DNA of 64,000 nucleotides from Diploptera punctata (lineage: Eukaryota; Arthropoda; Insecta; Blattodea; Blaberidae): the NCBI GenBank assembly GCA_030220185.1, contig JASPKZ010009726.1:1-64000 (forward strand), written 5' to 3'. Both the position numbers and the translations under genes were made by a program. The notes beneath the pieces are model-generated. The model worked only from the letters and a program-made list of their open reading frames with translations. It searched no databases and was not told the origin of the DNA. Position 1 is the first letter of the stretch; each line of letters begins with the position of its first letter. Below are positions 30,767 to 39,539 of this stretch, piece by piece.

Positions 30767-31111
30767 GTCCCGCGCCGTAGCCGAGCGGTTAAGGTAGGAA
30801 GCCTTGGCGCACAGCAACTGGACTTGCGGCTGGTTCGAGTCTCCATGGGGGAAGAATTTTCTCATGGTATTTCGGCCAGTATGGGACCGGTGCCCACCCA
30901 GCATCGTGAGGTAATTGGGTAGCTACAATAAGTAGCGGCTCCAGGTTGAGGAACCAGCTATAACGGCTGGGGGACTCGACATGCTAACCACATGTCACCC
31001 CTACACTGGCTGTTGATCATCTACCTCTGTGATTGACACATGTGGATGTGAAGGGCCAGCAGCCGGCTGGTAAAAGGGCAACCGCTGAAAAGTGGAAAGA
31101 CCCTCAATCGG
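30767..31111 (+). mobile_element. SINE-W, full-length tRNA-derived SINE with perfect TSD
   Basis: The head has TAGCCGAGCGG (perfect A box) and GGCTGGTTCGAGTCTCC (B box). The body runs through GGTGCCCACCCAGCATCGTG and AATAAGTAGCGGCTCCAGGT to GAAAGACCCTCAATCGG. It is bracketed by the 11-bp duplication ATATTGTAATT (30756-30766 and 31112-31122), which matches the array sequence at this junction. Decayed relatives lie at 6380, 24640, 57915 and 61940. Confidence 0.88.
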
Positions 31112-31401
31112 ATATTGTAATTAAATTTTGACACTGAGCAGTGCAAGCTTATAATGGCATGATAAGAAATATAAATGCTCGGACGGGACTTGAACCCGGA
31201 CCTCTGGATTTATATCCCACTACATATAGTAATAATGAGAGTATATTACTATAAGATAAATAAAAGTTTGTAATAGACTTGTTCGGTGACGTAATCCGTA
31301 GTGCATGTGATATATATATATATATATATATATGTGTGTTATAATTAAATGTTTGACATTGAGCAATGCAAGCTTAATATGGTTTGATAAGAAAAATAAA
31401 C

Positions 31402-31471
31402 GCCTGGACGAGATTCGAACCCGGATCTCTGAGTCTGTACTTCAGCGTGATATTCATTACACCACCAGGCG
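31402..31471 (-). repeat. Intact-looking tRNA-like unit, second type, minus strand
   Basis: Read on the minus strand it starts CGCCTGGTGGTGTAATGAAT and ends GGTTCGAATCTCGTCCAGGC. The acceptor halves CGCCTGG and CCAGGCG pair, and the A and B boxes are good. Downstream is the same TTTATTTTTCTTATC tail as the other units. It forms an inverted pair with 32153-32225. Confidence 0.65.
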
Positions 31472-31474
31472 AAT

Positions 31475-32150
31475 CCAATTCAAACAGTTACTTTCCTTGT
31501 TGACTATTTGTACCTGTCAAGTTGACATTAGGTACATTTTGTTTTGTAAAGTTTTTGTAAAGCGGTATGACGAACTTCCGGTTGCCATGCTGTATAGCTG
31601 TCTTAGAATAAACGTGAAGTAGAGTAGTCATGTTTGCATAGTCTCCGGGTCGAGACTCGATATCTCCTCTTCAGATAGGATCGTTTATGATCACATCTCA
31701 AGTCCACACGGGGGCCTTAAGCATATAGTTGGTGCTTAGTGCTGCGACCAATATATTAAGGAAGTTTTGCATAACTTAAAATCACGCCACGTGCTGCAAC
31801 GCAAATTCGTGTGATTTTTGAATATACCACGTTTCCATCTACATCGTGTGCATAAGAAGTTCGTCTACCAGCTCATATTCACCACATTGTAATGAAATTG
31901 TAAGTACAATAATAAAATACGTGTTATTCCGTCAAATTTCTTATTTATTTACACAGTCCACTATCTTCAGGTCCGTTTAAGTGCTTGGACGGCCGAACTC
32001 TAACTCGATTAGAAACTACCAACTGCGTCTCGGCAGTTGAGTGCAACAAGCAAGGGATGTTGTGTGCATCGGCATAATATCAGCGTCAAACATTCCTTAT
32101 ATATGTATTATATTCTTCATTATTACTAGATGTCGCGAGAACTCAGTCTT
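31475..32150. other. Apparently single-copy segment between two inverted tRNA-like units
   Basis: This 675-bp stretch has mixed composition and no match elsewhere in the window. No ORF is convincing. An AATAAAATAC near 31911 and an AATAAACGTG near 31608 could be poly(A)-signal-like, but no LTR boundaries or duplications could be defined. Confidence 0.4.
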
Positions 32151-32152
32151 CA

Positions 32153-32225
32153 CTGCCTGGTGGTGTAATGGATAACAGGATGAGGTACAGACTCAGAGAT
32201 TCGGGTTCGAATCCCGTCCGGGCAT
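32153..32225 (+). repeat. Intact-looking tRNA-like unit, second type, plus strand
   Basis: TGCCTGGTGGTGTAATGGAT start and TTCGGGTTCGAATCCCGTCC end. The acceptor TGCCTGG/CCGGGCA pairs along all seven positions (one G-T), and the B box GGTTCGAATCC is perfect. It is followed by the SINE tail ATTTATTTTTCTTATCA, so a SINE head is more likely than a working tRNA gene. The D and anticodon arms are poor. Confidence 0.65.
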
Positions 32226-32261
32226 TTATTTTTCTTATCATACCATATATATATACCTATA

Positions 32262-32306
<45 letters not shown>
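32262..32306. repeat. (TA)n microsatellite
   Basis: More than 20 TA units following the second-type unit. Confidence 0.9.
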
Positions 32307-32309
<3 letters not shown>

Positions 32310-32500
32310 ATAAATTTTTTTTTACATTGATCAAAGCAAACTGAAAATAAGATGATGAGAAAAATAAATGTTCGGACGTGACTTGAACCCCGGCCTCTGC
32401 ATTTATATCGCTCTACATCTACTAATAATGAGAATATATTATTATAAGAGAAATTATTGTTTGTACTGCAATTGCTCGAAAGCTTAATCGGTAGCGCACT

Positions 32501-32502
<2 letters not shown>

Positions 32503-32571
<69 letters not shown>
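32503..32571. repeat. (TA)n(TG)n compound microsatellite
   Basis: TA units followed by TG units, at the junction downstream of the 5' half near 32473. Confidence 0.9.
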
Positions 32572-32762
32572 ATTATAACATAATTTTTGACATTGAACAA
32601 TTCAATCTTAAATGACGTAAGAAAAATAAATGCTCGGACGGGACTTGAACGCGGACCTCTGGAATTACATCCCACGACTTCTAGTAACAATGAGAATATA
32701 TTATTATTAGAGAAATAAATGTTTGTAATACACCTGCTCGGTTGCGTAATCGGTAGCGCAAT

Positions 32763-32763
<1 letters not shown>

Positions 32764-32839
<76 letters not shown>
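32764..32839. repeat. (TA)n(TG)n compound microsatellite
   Basis: TA units followed by TG units, at the junction after the 5' half near 32732; the same structure as at 32503. Confidence 0.9.
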
Positions 32840-32843
<4 letters not shown>

Positions 32844-33205
32844 ATTAAATTTTTGACATTGAGCAATGCAAGCTGAAAATGACATGAAAAGAAAAATAAA
32901 AGCTCGGACAGGACTTGAACCCGGACCACTTGATTTATATCCCACTACATCTAGTAATAATGAGATTATATTATTATAAGAGTTGAGAATAATTGTACTA
33001 GACTTGGTTGGTGACTGTAGCACAATGCAATATATGTATTATCGTAATTACATTTTTGACAATGGTCAAAGGAAGCTTAAAATGACATGACAAGAAATTA
33101 AATGCTCGGACGGGCTTGAATCCGGACCTCTGGATTTAGATCCCACTACATCCAGTAATCATGAGAATATATTGATATAATATTAATGAATGTTTGTACT
33201 AGACT

Positions 33206-33274
33206 TGCTCGGTGCCGTAAACATAGAGCACTGGGATAAATCCACAGGATCGGTTTCAAGTCCCGTCCGAGCAT
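33206..33274 (+). repeat. The only unscrambled tRNA-like unit of the main type
   Basis: TGCTCGGTGCCGTAAACATA continues without a TA tract through CTGGGATAAATCCACAGGAT to GGTTTCAAGTCCCGTCCGAG and CA. Acceptor TGCTCGG and CCGAGCA pair perfectly, so the two halves found on opposite strands elsewhere belong together. The D arm is decayed. The SINE tail and repeat R copy 5 follow directly. Confidence 0.7.
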
Positions 33275-33529
33275 TTATTAATTTTTCTTATCATGTCACA
33301 CATATGTATATATAAAGTTGAAGGAGGAATTATATTAATTTTTATGTTAAAATTGCGCTTGTAATTTAGAATAACATAAAATCATATTTAAAATATATAT
33401 AAAGACAGAAACATTAGAAAATTATATTTAAATTTCTTACTTGTTAGCTTTCAAATGTGAACAGTACAAAACGTAATATATTTTCAAACATTTTAATCCA
33501 TGATAAATATGATATTTATAATTGTAATT

Positions 33530-33690
33530 AGTATTTACCTGATAAAGGGAGAGCTGCGCTGTCTTCATTCCAAAAAATTACTGTTACAAACTAGATTTAA
33601 ACCTGTCCAACATTTGTATTTTATTGAATTCAAATCAAAATTGACTTTTTCAATTTTCACACACAGTGGCGTTGCTCTGCAACGTAAGTT
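33530..33690 (+). repeat. Interspersed repeat R, copy 5
   Basis: TTTACCTGATAAAGGGAGAG start and AGTGGCGTTGCTCTGCAACG end. The wider segment 33285-33970 is a duplicate of 28000-28640. Confidence 0.7.
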
Positions 33691-33785
33691 GATGAACGCC
33701 AACATATTTGTCTTTTTTCCAAAAAAAACCATTTCGTCGAATAGTGTTACTAAGTTAATATATTTTTCTAAATCTTGCGAGCAAA

Positions 33786-33791
<6 letters not shown>

Positions 33792-33820
<29 letters not shown>
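33792..33820. repeat. (TA)n microsatellite
   Basis: About 15 TA units; a truncated second-type tRNA-like 3' half follows on the minus strand (ATGCCTGGACGGGATTCGAA). Confidence 0.9.
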
Positions 33821-33823
<3 letters not shown>

Positions 33824-34074
33824 TATGATAAGAAAAATAAATGCCTGGACGGGATTCGAATATATATATGTCATAACTAAATTTTTGGCTTTTAGCAATG
33901 CATGCAGAAAATGACATGACAAGGAAAATAGATGCTCTGACGGGACTTGAACCCGGACTTCTAAAGTCATATCCCACTACATCTAGTAATAATTAGAATA
34001 TATTATTATAAGACAAATTAATGTTTGTACAATACTTGATCGGTGGCGTAATCTGTAGAGCACTGGGATATATT

Positions 34075-34965
34075 CAGGGAGTATCAGAAAAGATGGCGCA
34101 AACGTATATGGTTGAATGTACATGTTAACACAAGCAACAATGTCCCAGTAAACATGGGTCCACAAACGAGCCGCTTGCGAGATAATTACGAATGTATGGT
34201 TACAAGCGGCCACTGACGTCATTGTTTGTATCATCGTACTAGGTGATTATCTCATTGGGCCACACATTCTTCCACGAAACCTTAATGGACGGAGGTACCT
34301 TAGGTTTCTGCGGCGTCATCTTCTAGGATTGCTTGAGGATGTTTCCCTTCAGCAACATCAGAGTTTGTGGTACATCCATGATGGAGCTCCGGCACATTTT
34401 GCTGCTGCTGTGAGACGGCATCTAACGCGCAGATACGGCCAAAGATGAATAGGTCGAGGCGGATCTGTACCTTGGCCTCCAAGATCACCTGATCTAAATC
34501 CTTTGGATTTTTATGTCTAGGGTCACCTCAAAAGCGAAGTGTACAGCACATCCGTTAACACGATTGAAGAACTGGAGCAGAGAGTTGTACATGCTTGTCA
34601 AAAATTCAGAAATGATCCAGGGGTTTTCGAAAGAATTCGACATTCATTGCAGAGACGAGCTCAGTATTGCATCCACATGCAAGGAAGACACTTTAACATA
34701 TCCTTTAACAGGTAACCCATGAGTGAAGTGAACTGTGAAATGTGAACTAAATGAGATGAAAAATTAATAGTAAAGTCTAAATTAAAATAAATTTCTACTA
34801 ACTAGGACGATGTTTACAATGAAGTCAGTGGCGGTTTGTAACCATACATTCGTAATTATCTCGTAAACGGCTCGTTTGGGACCTATGTTTACTGGGATAT
34901 TGTTGCTTCTATTATCGTGTACTTTCAACCATATAAGTTTGCGCCATCCTTTATGGTACACCCTG
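34075..34965 (+). mobile_element. Mariner-like deletion derivative with about 165-bp inverted ends
   Basis: The left end CAGGGAGTATCAGAAAAGAT and the right end, minus strand, CAGGGTGTACCATAAAGGAT start inverted repeats that stay alignable for about 165 bp. Between them the transposase C-terminal half is readable from about 34255: GPHILPRNLNGRRYLRFL, LWYIHDGAPAHFAAAVRRHL (second catalytic Asp), PWPPRSPDLNPLDFYV (third Asp) and GHLKSEVYS. Stops replace W or similar residues (TGA near 34446, TAG at 34517). The N-terminal HTH and first Asp are deleted. It is inserted at the (TA) junction of an array unit. Confidence 0.85.
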
Positions 34966-34997
34966 TATATATATATATATGTATATATATACACACA

Positions 34998-36506
34998 CAC
35001 TGCTCAAAAAAATTAGGGGATATTGTAGAATAACCTATTAAGACTATGTTTTTTGGGATAGTATTAGACGAAATCACTTTCTATTACTCCAAGATAATGT
35101 AAATAAGGCTTTGAAGTTGTTACGTAACGTCGGTACCAAACCAGAGGGCAGTGTCTGTACTGTTGATGTGAAAGGGCGGTGTGGGGGTGAATGTATTGTT
35201 GCTGTTTTTAAATCCAGTCCAGTTTTCAGTTAGTGAATGACTTGCCTTAGGGACAGTGATGCCTCGACAATGTGATTTACCTGAACCAATGGCTTGGAGG
35301 CCATAGGAAGGATGGAAGCTGGACAGAGACAACAAGAGGTGGCACAAGCCTTTGGGGTGTCTCAAAGCGTGATTTCCAGACTTTGGAATAATTTTCAAAG
35401 AACATACTGTTCACAGAAGAGCCGGACATGGTCGCCCAAGGGCAACAACAACAACAAGGGATGGCCGTTACCTCTTGTTAACAGCCCGTCGGAATAGACA
35501 GCAGATTGCAACTCAACTGCGAAATACACTTCAAACAGCAACAGGACGCAGGGTGTCAACTCAAACTGTCCCTAATCGACTGCATGGAAGTGGTCTCTAT
35601 GCCCGTAGGCCCATGGTGTGTACCAGGTTAACTCCACAACACCGTAGAGATCGCAGAAACTGGGCGGAGGAACATCGTGGGTGGAGGCATGCTGAATGGA
35701 GATCAGTTCATTTTTCTGATGAGTCGCGATTCAACGTGGAATGTGATAGTCGGCGTGTATTTATGTGGAGAGAACAAGGGACACGAAACAATCCAGCTTT
35801 TGTACGTGAAAGATCCGCATATGGTGGCGATGGATTGTTGGTGTAGGCAGTAGTCAGTAGTGGTGGACGTACGGACCTCTACGTCATCCTAGGTGGTACT
35901 TTGACTGCGGTAAGGTATAGAGATGAGATTCTCCGACCTTTTGTCGTGCCTTATGCTGGTGCCATAGGTGATTATTTTCTTTTTATGGACGATAATGCAC
36001 GACGCCACAGAGCTGGCTTGGTGGACGACATGCTGGAAGTGGAGGGTATCGAGCGTATGCAATGGGCAGCTTCCTCCCCGGACTTAAATCCGATTGAGCA
36101 TGTGTGGGATGCATTAGTCAGGCGCATTGCAGGCAGACCAGCACCTCCCACAACTGTTCCAGAGCTGCACATTGCTCTTACGGAAGAGTGGCCACGTATC
36201 CCCCAAGAACTCATTGCTAACCTCATTTCATCAATGCCACACAGGTGTGAGGCAGTGCTGGCCGTTCGAGGAAACCATACACCATAGTAAAGAAACATTT
36301 TCACCCATGTTAATGTTGCTTTGTTTGTTTATCATATTCCTAATCAGGATCTCTTTGACATCTGGTGTGGTACAGAGGTTACGTAATGACTTCAAACTCT
36401 TTGTTTACATTCTTTTGGAGTAATAGAAAGTGATTGCATCTAATACTGTTCCTAAAAACATAGTCTTAATAGGTTATTCTACAATATCCCCTAATTTTTT
36501 TGAGCA

Positions 36507-36509
<3 letters not shown>
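34998..36509 (+). mobile_element. Tc1-like transposon with about 150-bp inverted ends
   Basis: The ends CACTGCTCAAAAAAATTAGG match in inverted orientation and the similarity runs inward for about 150 bp on each side (34998-35150; 36358-36509). TA follows on the right; on the left the boundary merges into a CA run. The element contains a nearly complete transposase pseudogene. It sits directly beside the mariner relic, in the TA tract of the same array unit. Confidence 0.9.
35259..36287 (+). pseudogene. Tc1-like transposase with two frameshifts and one nonsense codon
   Basis: I start at ATG 35259 (MPRQCDLPEPMAW). A 1-bp deletion near 35300 shifts to the frame with GRMEAGQRQQEVAQAFGVSQ, the HTH of the paired-like DNA-binding domain. 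A second frameshift near 35405-35415 leads into the frame of 35475-36287. Catalytic residues are all present: VHFSDESRF (D), FLFMDDNARRHRA (D) and PDLNPIEHVWD (E), the spacing of a DD34E Tc1 enzyme. A TAG at 35844-35846 replaces what is normally Trp. The C-terminus ends in VLAVRGNHTP and a TAG stop. It is inactive as it stands but only lightly damaged. Confidence 0.88.

Positions 36510-36554
<45 letters not shown>
36510..36554. repeat. (TA)n microsatellite
   Basis: About 22 TA units, continuing the tract split by the Tc1-like element; followed by the minus-strand SINE tail. Confidence 0.9.
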
Positions 36555-36561
<7 letters not shown>

Positions 36562-36742
36562 TTTTTAACATTGAGCAATGCAAGCTTAAAATGACATGAT
36601 AAAAAATAAATGCTCGTACGGGACTTGAACCCGGATCTCTATATTTATATCCCATTTCATCTAGTAATAATGAAAATATATTCTTATATGACAAATGAAT
36701 GTTTGTACTAGACATGCTCGGTGTCGTACACGGTAGAGCACT

Positions 36743-36745
<3 letters not shown>

Positions 36746-36784
<39 letters not shown>
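36746..36784. repeat. (TA)n abutting a Helitron end
   Basis: About 19 TA units running to the A that precedes CTAG at 36785. Confidence 0.9.
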
Positions 36785-36785
<1 letters not shown>

Positions 36786-37779
36786 TAGATGGCCTGGCGA
36801 ACTTCGTATCGCCTTTAACTATTTTTACGTTAATTTTTCCGTATGGTTTTGTTGATTGAAATGAATTTATGTTGTCTGCATTCTCAGTATCATCCATAAG
36901 TGTATCACAAGGATTATATACATTTATTGATGGAATATTTTGAGGAGGCTTGTTGATTTCATTATACTTCCTTTTTTTCTACGAACTTGTTGCTAGTTTG
37001 GATTCCCATCATCAGCAAGAAGTCTCTGAATAGTAATATCATCTTGTGATAAATTATAGTCATCTTGTTTTTCATTTAATAATTGAGGCATGGATATTGT
37101 TTCTGTAATATTAGGCATATTATTATAACTAACAGACTCACTTACAGTTCTGTTATTCCATTCCGTAGTACCTTCATATTTTTTTTAAATTGACATTCTT
37201 CTTAAATATACGATTTATGTCACATAGGCCTATACCAATTTGCGGAAATTCACTTCATACCTTATCATTCAGGGTCTCAAGAACTGATTCGCCATATTGT
37301 TCAATGTCCCTTCTCGGTCCAGTTAAATTTAATTTAAGTTTCTGTCTTTCAGCCAGATTACTTAAAAGTAATCCTTACACACGAAATTAATATTATTATC
37401 AATATACTGAAAATAAAATATACACTGAACATACTTAAATTATGAAATAATTAATATTTGTAATTCAATTCAAATTCGCAGTTGCAAAAAAAAGAAGCAC
37501 AGCCACCTGGATCTCTCTTTGTTAAATAATAAACTAATTACCTTAAACCGTCATCTGTTAGAATCGTATGGAACTCACAGACAATTATAACTCTTTGTTA
37601 AATAAGAAACAATAATTTGCAATAAAAAATAATGCGATTATTAATTTAGTTATAAACAACCGTAGGTCTCAAGTTCGATCAAACAGCACACAATGTGCAA
37701 AATTTTATTAAAATCGGTTCAGTAGTTTAGGATTCCATGGCGGACAAATAACGTGACACGAAATTTGTATATATTAAGA
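36785..37779 (-). mobile_element. Non-autonomous Helitron
   Basis: On the minus strand the 5' end is TCTTAATATATACAAATTTC, then CGTGTCACGTTATTTGTCCG and CTAAACTACTGAACCGATTT, a 5' terminus typical of animal Helitrons. The 3' end is GGCGATACGAAGTTCGCC (hairpin GGCGA/TCGCC) followed by AGGCCATCTAG. The element lies between A and T, as expected for AT-target insertion without duplication. Its 995 bp include no Rep or helicase motif that I recognise, only a short broken frame rich in N/D/Q. It splits one tRNA-like array unit between the (TA)n and the SINE tail. Confidence 0.88.
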
Positions 37780-37925
37780 TATTTTAATTAAATTATTGTT
37801 ATTGAGCAATGCAGGCATAAGAAGAAATGATAAGAAAAAATTAATGTTAGGACGGGACTAGAACCCGGATCTCTGGATTTATATCCCACTACTTCTCGAA
37901 ATAAAGAGAATACTTTATTATTGAG

Positions 37926-38425
37926 TAATTCCATATGTGACCTACTGACTTTTTCAATTAACTTTTGCAGCAAAATGCTTGCATAAATAATACAATTGAT
38001 TGAAATTAGGGGTGTTATCTTCGTGATATGGCAGAGGAATAGTTTGTGGTTAAGACTGTACTTAAATATACAAATTTTGTAGAAAATCAGTGCTACTTAT
38101 TATCTATCAAAATATGTGTGACTGACTGTCATAAGTGTCAACTCATCATGCAGCTTAACATGTTGATCTGCATCATTCTGTGAAGTGTGATTCCTAATTC
38201 AATTTTCCAAATTACCGTTTGGAGGACACATTTCAAGTTACATTCTCAATAAAAAACGAAACAAAAATCCCAATTAAGACCAGAGTTATAACCTAATATA
38301 TGATGTGTGACTGAGTGACTACATTCTATGACTGACTGACATATCTGAATTTTATTAAGTCTTTAATATTCTGAAGCTGCAAATATTATACAAATATTAC
38401 AAAATAAGATAAAATTATAATAGAA
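37926..38425. other. Left flank of the unassigned transposon, no gene
   Basis: GTAATTCCATATGTGACCTA at 37925 weakly mirrors the minus-strand end at 42545 (GCGATTCCATGAAAATGTCA), a possible terminal inverted repeat. Several TGACTGACTG motifs occur. There is no ORF. Confidence 0.35.
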
Positions 38426-38427
38426 AA

Positions 38428-38690
38428 GTCCACCGCTGTGGTCTCGAGGTAGCGTGCTGCCTTGTCACGCAGCGGGCCCGGGTTCGATCCCCGGTCGGGA
38501 CAGTTTTTGTGGGTAAAGGTTTTTATCGGGGTTTTTCCTCACCTGTAAGACAACTGTCAATAAAACTTTAAGGCCCAAGCGGTCCCCGAAAACATATGGA
38601 CATCATCATCCTTCACCGGTGTGGAAAGCAACGGGAAGCTACCACATCTACAATTCCCTATTATTCTTCTCTGCAGTTAAATACGCCTAA
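38428..38690 (+). mobile_element. SINE-V, tRNA-derived
   Basis: The head GTCCACCGCTGTGGTCTCGA to GGTTCGATCCCCGGTCGGGA has an A-box-like sequence and a perfect B box. The body shows GGTTTTTATCGGGGTTTTTC, AGGCCCAAGCGGTCCCCGAA and CACCGGTGTGGAAAGCAACG. It ends near TACAATTCCC and lacks the last 90 bp present at 49870-49950. Confidence 0.85.
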
Positions 38691-38699
38691 TATGAGTAA

Positions 38700-39535
38700 A
38701 ATTTTATTACATCCATATTAAACTGATTAAAATTTATCTCATGCTGTTAATAGATTGAACCATTAAAATAAATAAAAATGCCGATATGGAATTTGCATTG
38801 TTCGTTCCAGAATACTAAAATTAACTTTCACGCGTCTCAACTATAAAGGCAAAAAAAAAAAAAAAATTAACGAAAAAGTACAGTATACAAATTATTGAAA
38901 TTTCTATTTAAAAAGTTAATATTCTGTTATAATTCTCTCAAAGCAACTGATTACAAATTATATTGCTGACATTAGTTCTATTTTTAAACTAAACAATCGA
39001 AAGAAATCTCTTACAATGCGCGAAATCTTACTTTATGATTGACCGTTCCAGCAGGTGCACATAGTACAGCGTTGTCATACGTATTTTCACTCTGTTGGTT
39101 TCCAATAACGCTACACCCAATAATAATTTTACTTTACACTACAGGTTATACATACTTAATCACATATACTCCACGCCAATTATATTTTTTATACAAGAAA
39201 CTTCATACGATTGAAAACTACTTTTGCAATCAACAAGCATGACTCTGTTTAACAAAGTGAATGCTAGATCAATGTCGCAACACCGCACTGTGGATCCTCG
39301 ATAATACGACACACATATCATGTCAAAGGTCAAACTAATGCTAGAACCTTCAAGTTCAAGGACTCCCACATTTTCTAACACATAAGAACAGCGCACTTAA
39401 TTTCACTCACCTAATAACATACATATTGAAAAATCGCATAATGAGGAATTATTTAAATGCCATTAATAAAAAATATAACTTTCTTTCACAGACGAAACTT
39501 GTGAATTTTTCGCACTGATTGTTCATTTGAAATTT
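38700..39535. other. Stretch without gene, 3' side of the unassigned transposase
   Basis: AT-rich, with an A14-type run near 38855. The minus strand carries no alignable continuation of the transposase beyond about 39540. Confidence 0.4.
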
Positions 39536-39539
39536 GTGC

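Larger units (their letters stand above)
28500..37925. repeat. Array of scrambled tRNA-like (SINE) units with (TA)n junctions
   Basis: The basic unit of about 180-240 bp reads, on the plus strand: 5' tRNA half (GCTCGGTGGCGTAATCGGTA, GCGCACTGGGATATA); (TA)n; then, on the opposite strand, the SINE tail and the 3' tRNA half (GACGGGACTTGAACCCGGAC, ending TTTATATCCCA); then a spacer with TCTAGTAATAATGAGAATAT. Plus-strand 5' halves start near 28700, 28878, 29082, 30503, 30690, 31280, 32473, 32732, 33003, 33206, 34039 and 36716. Minus-strand 3' halves lie near 28592, 28770, 28976, 29204, 30583, 31176, 32369, 32629, 32901, 33100, 33934, 36612 and 37847. Only 33206-33274 has both halves on one strand. 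Later insertions: LINE-A, SINE-W, two DNA transposons and a Helitron. Confidence 0.8.

Noticed and set aside
31475..32000. Solo LTR between the inverted tRNA-like units
   Set aside because: AATAAA-like signals exist, but I could not define TG...CA ends or a target-site duplication.
32153..32225. Functional tRNA genes at 31402, 32153, 33206 and 51820
   Set aside because: Acceptor stems and B boxes are good, but D or anticodon arms are poor and each is followed by the same SINE tail, so they are SINE heads.
32484..33023. 179-codon and similar ORFs with HTHTHT, YIYIYI or CVCVCV runs
   Set aside because: They are translations of (TA)n and (CA)n/(TG)n microsatellites.
28500..37925. Regularly spaced repeats resembling a CRISPR array
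   Set aside because: Units contain split tRNA-like halves, spacers are also repetitive, (TA)n lengths vary, and the DNA is clearly animal.
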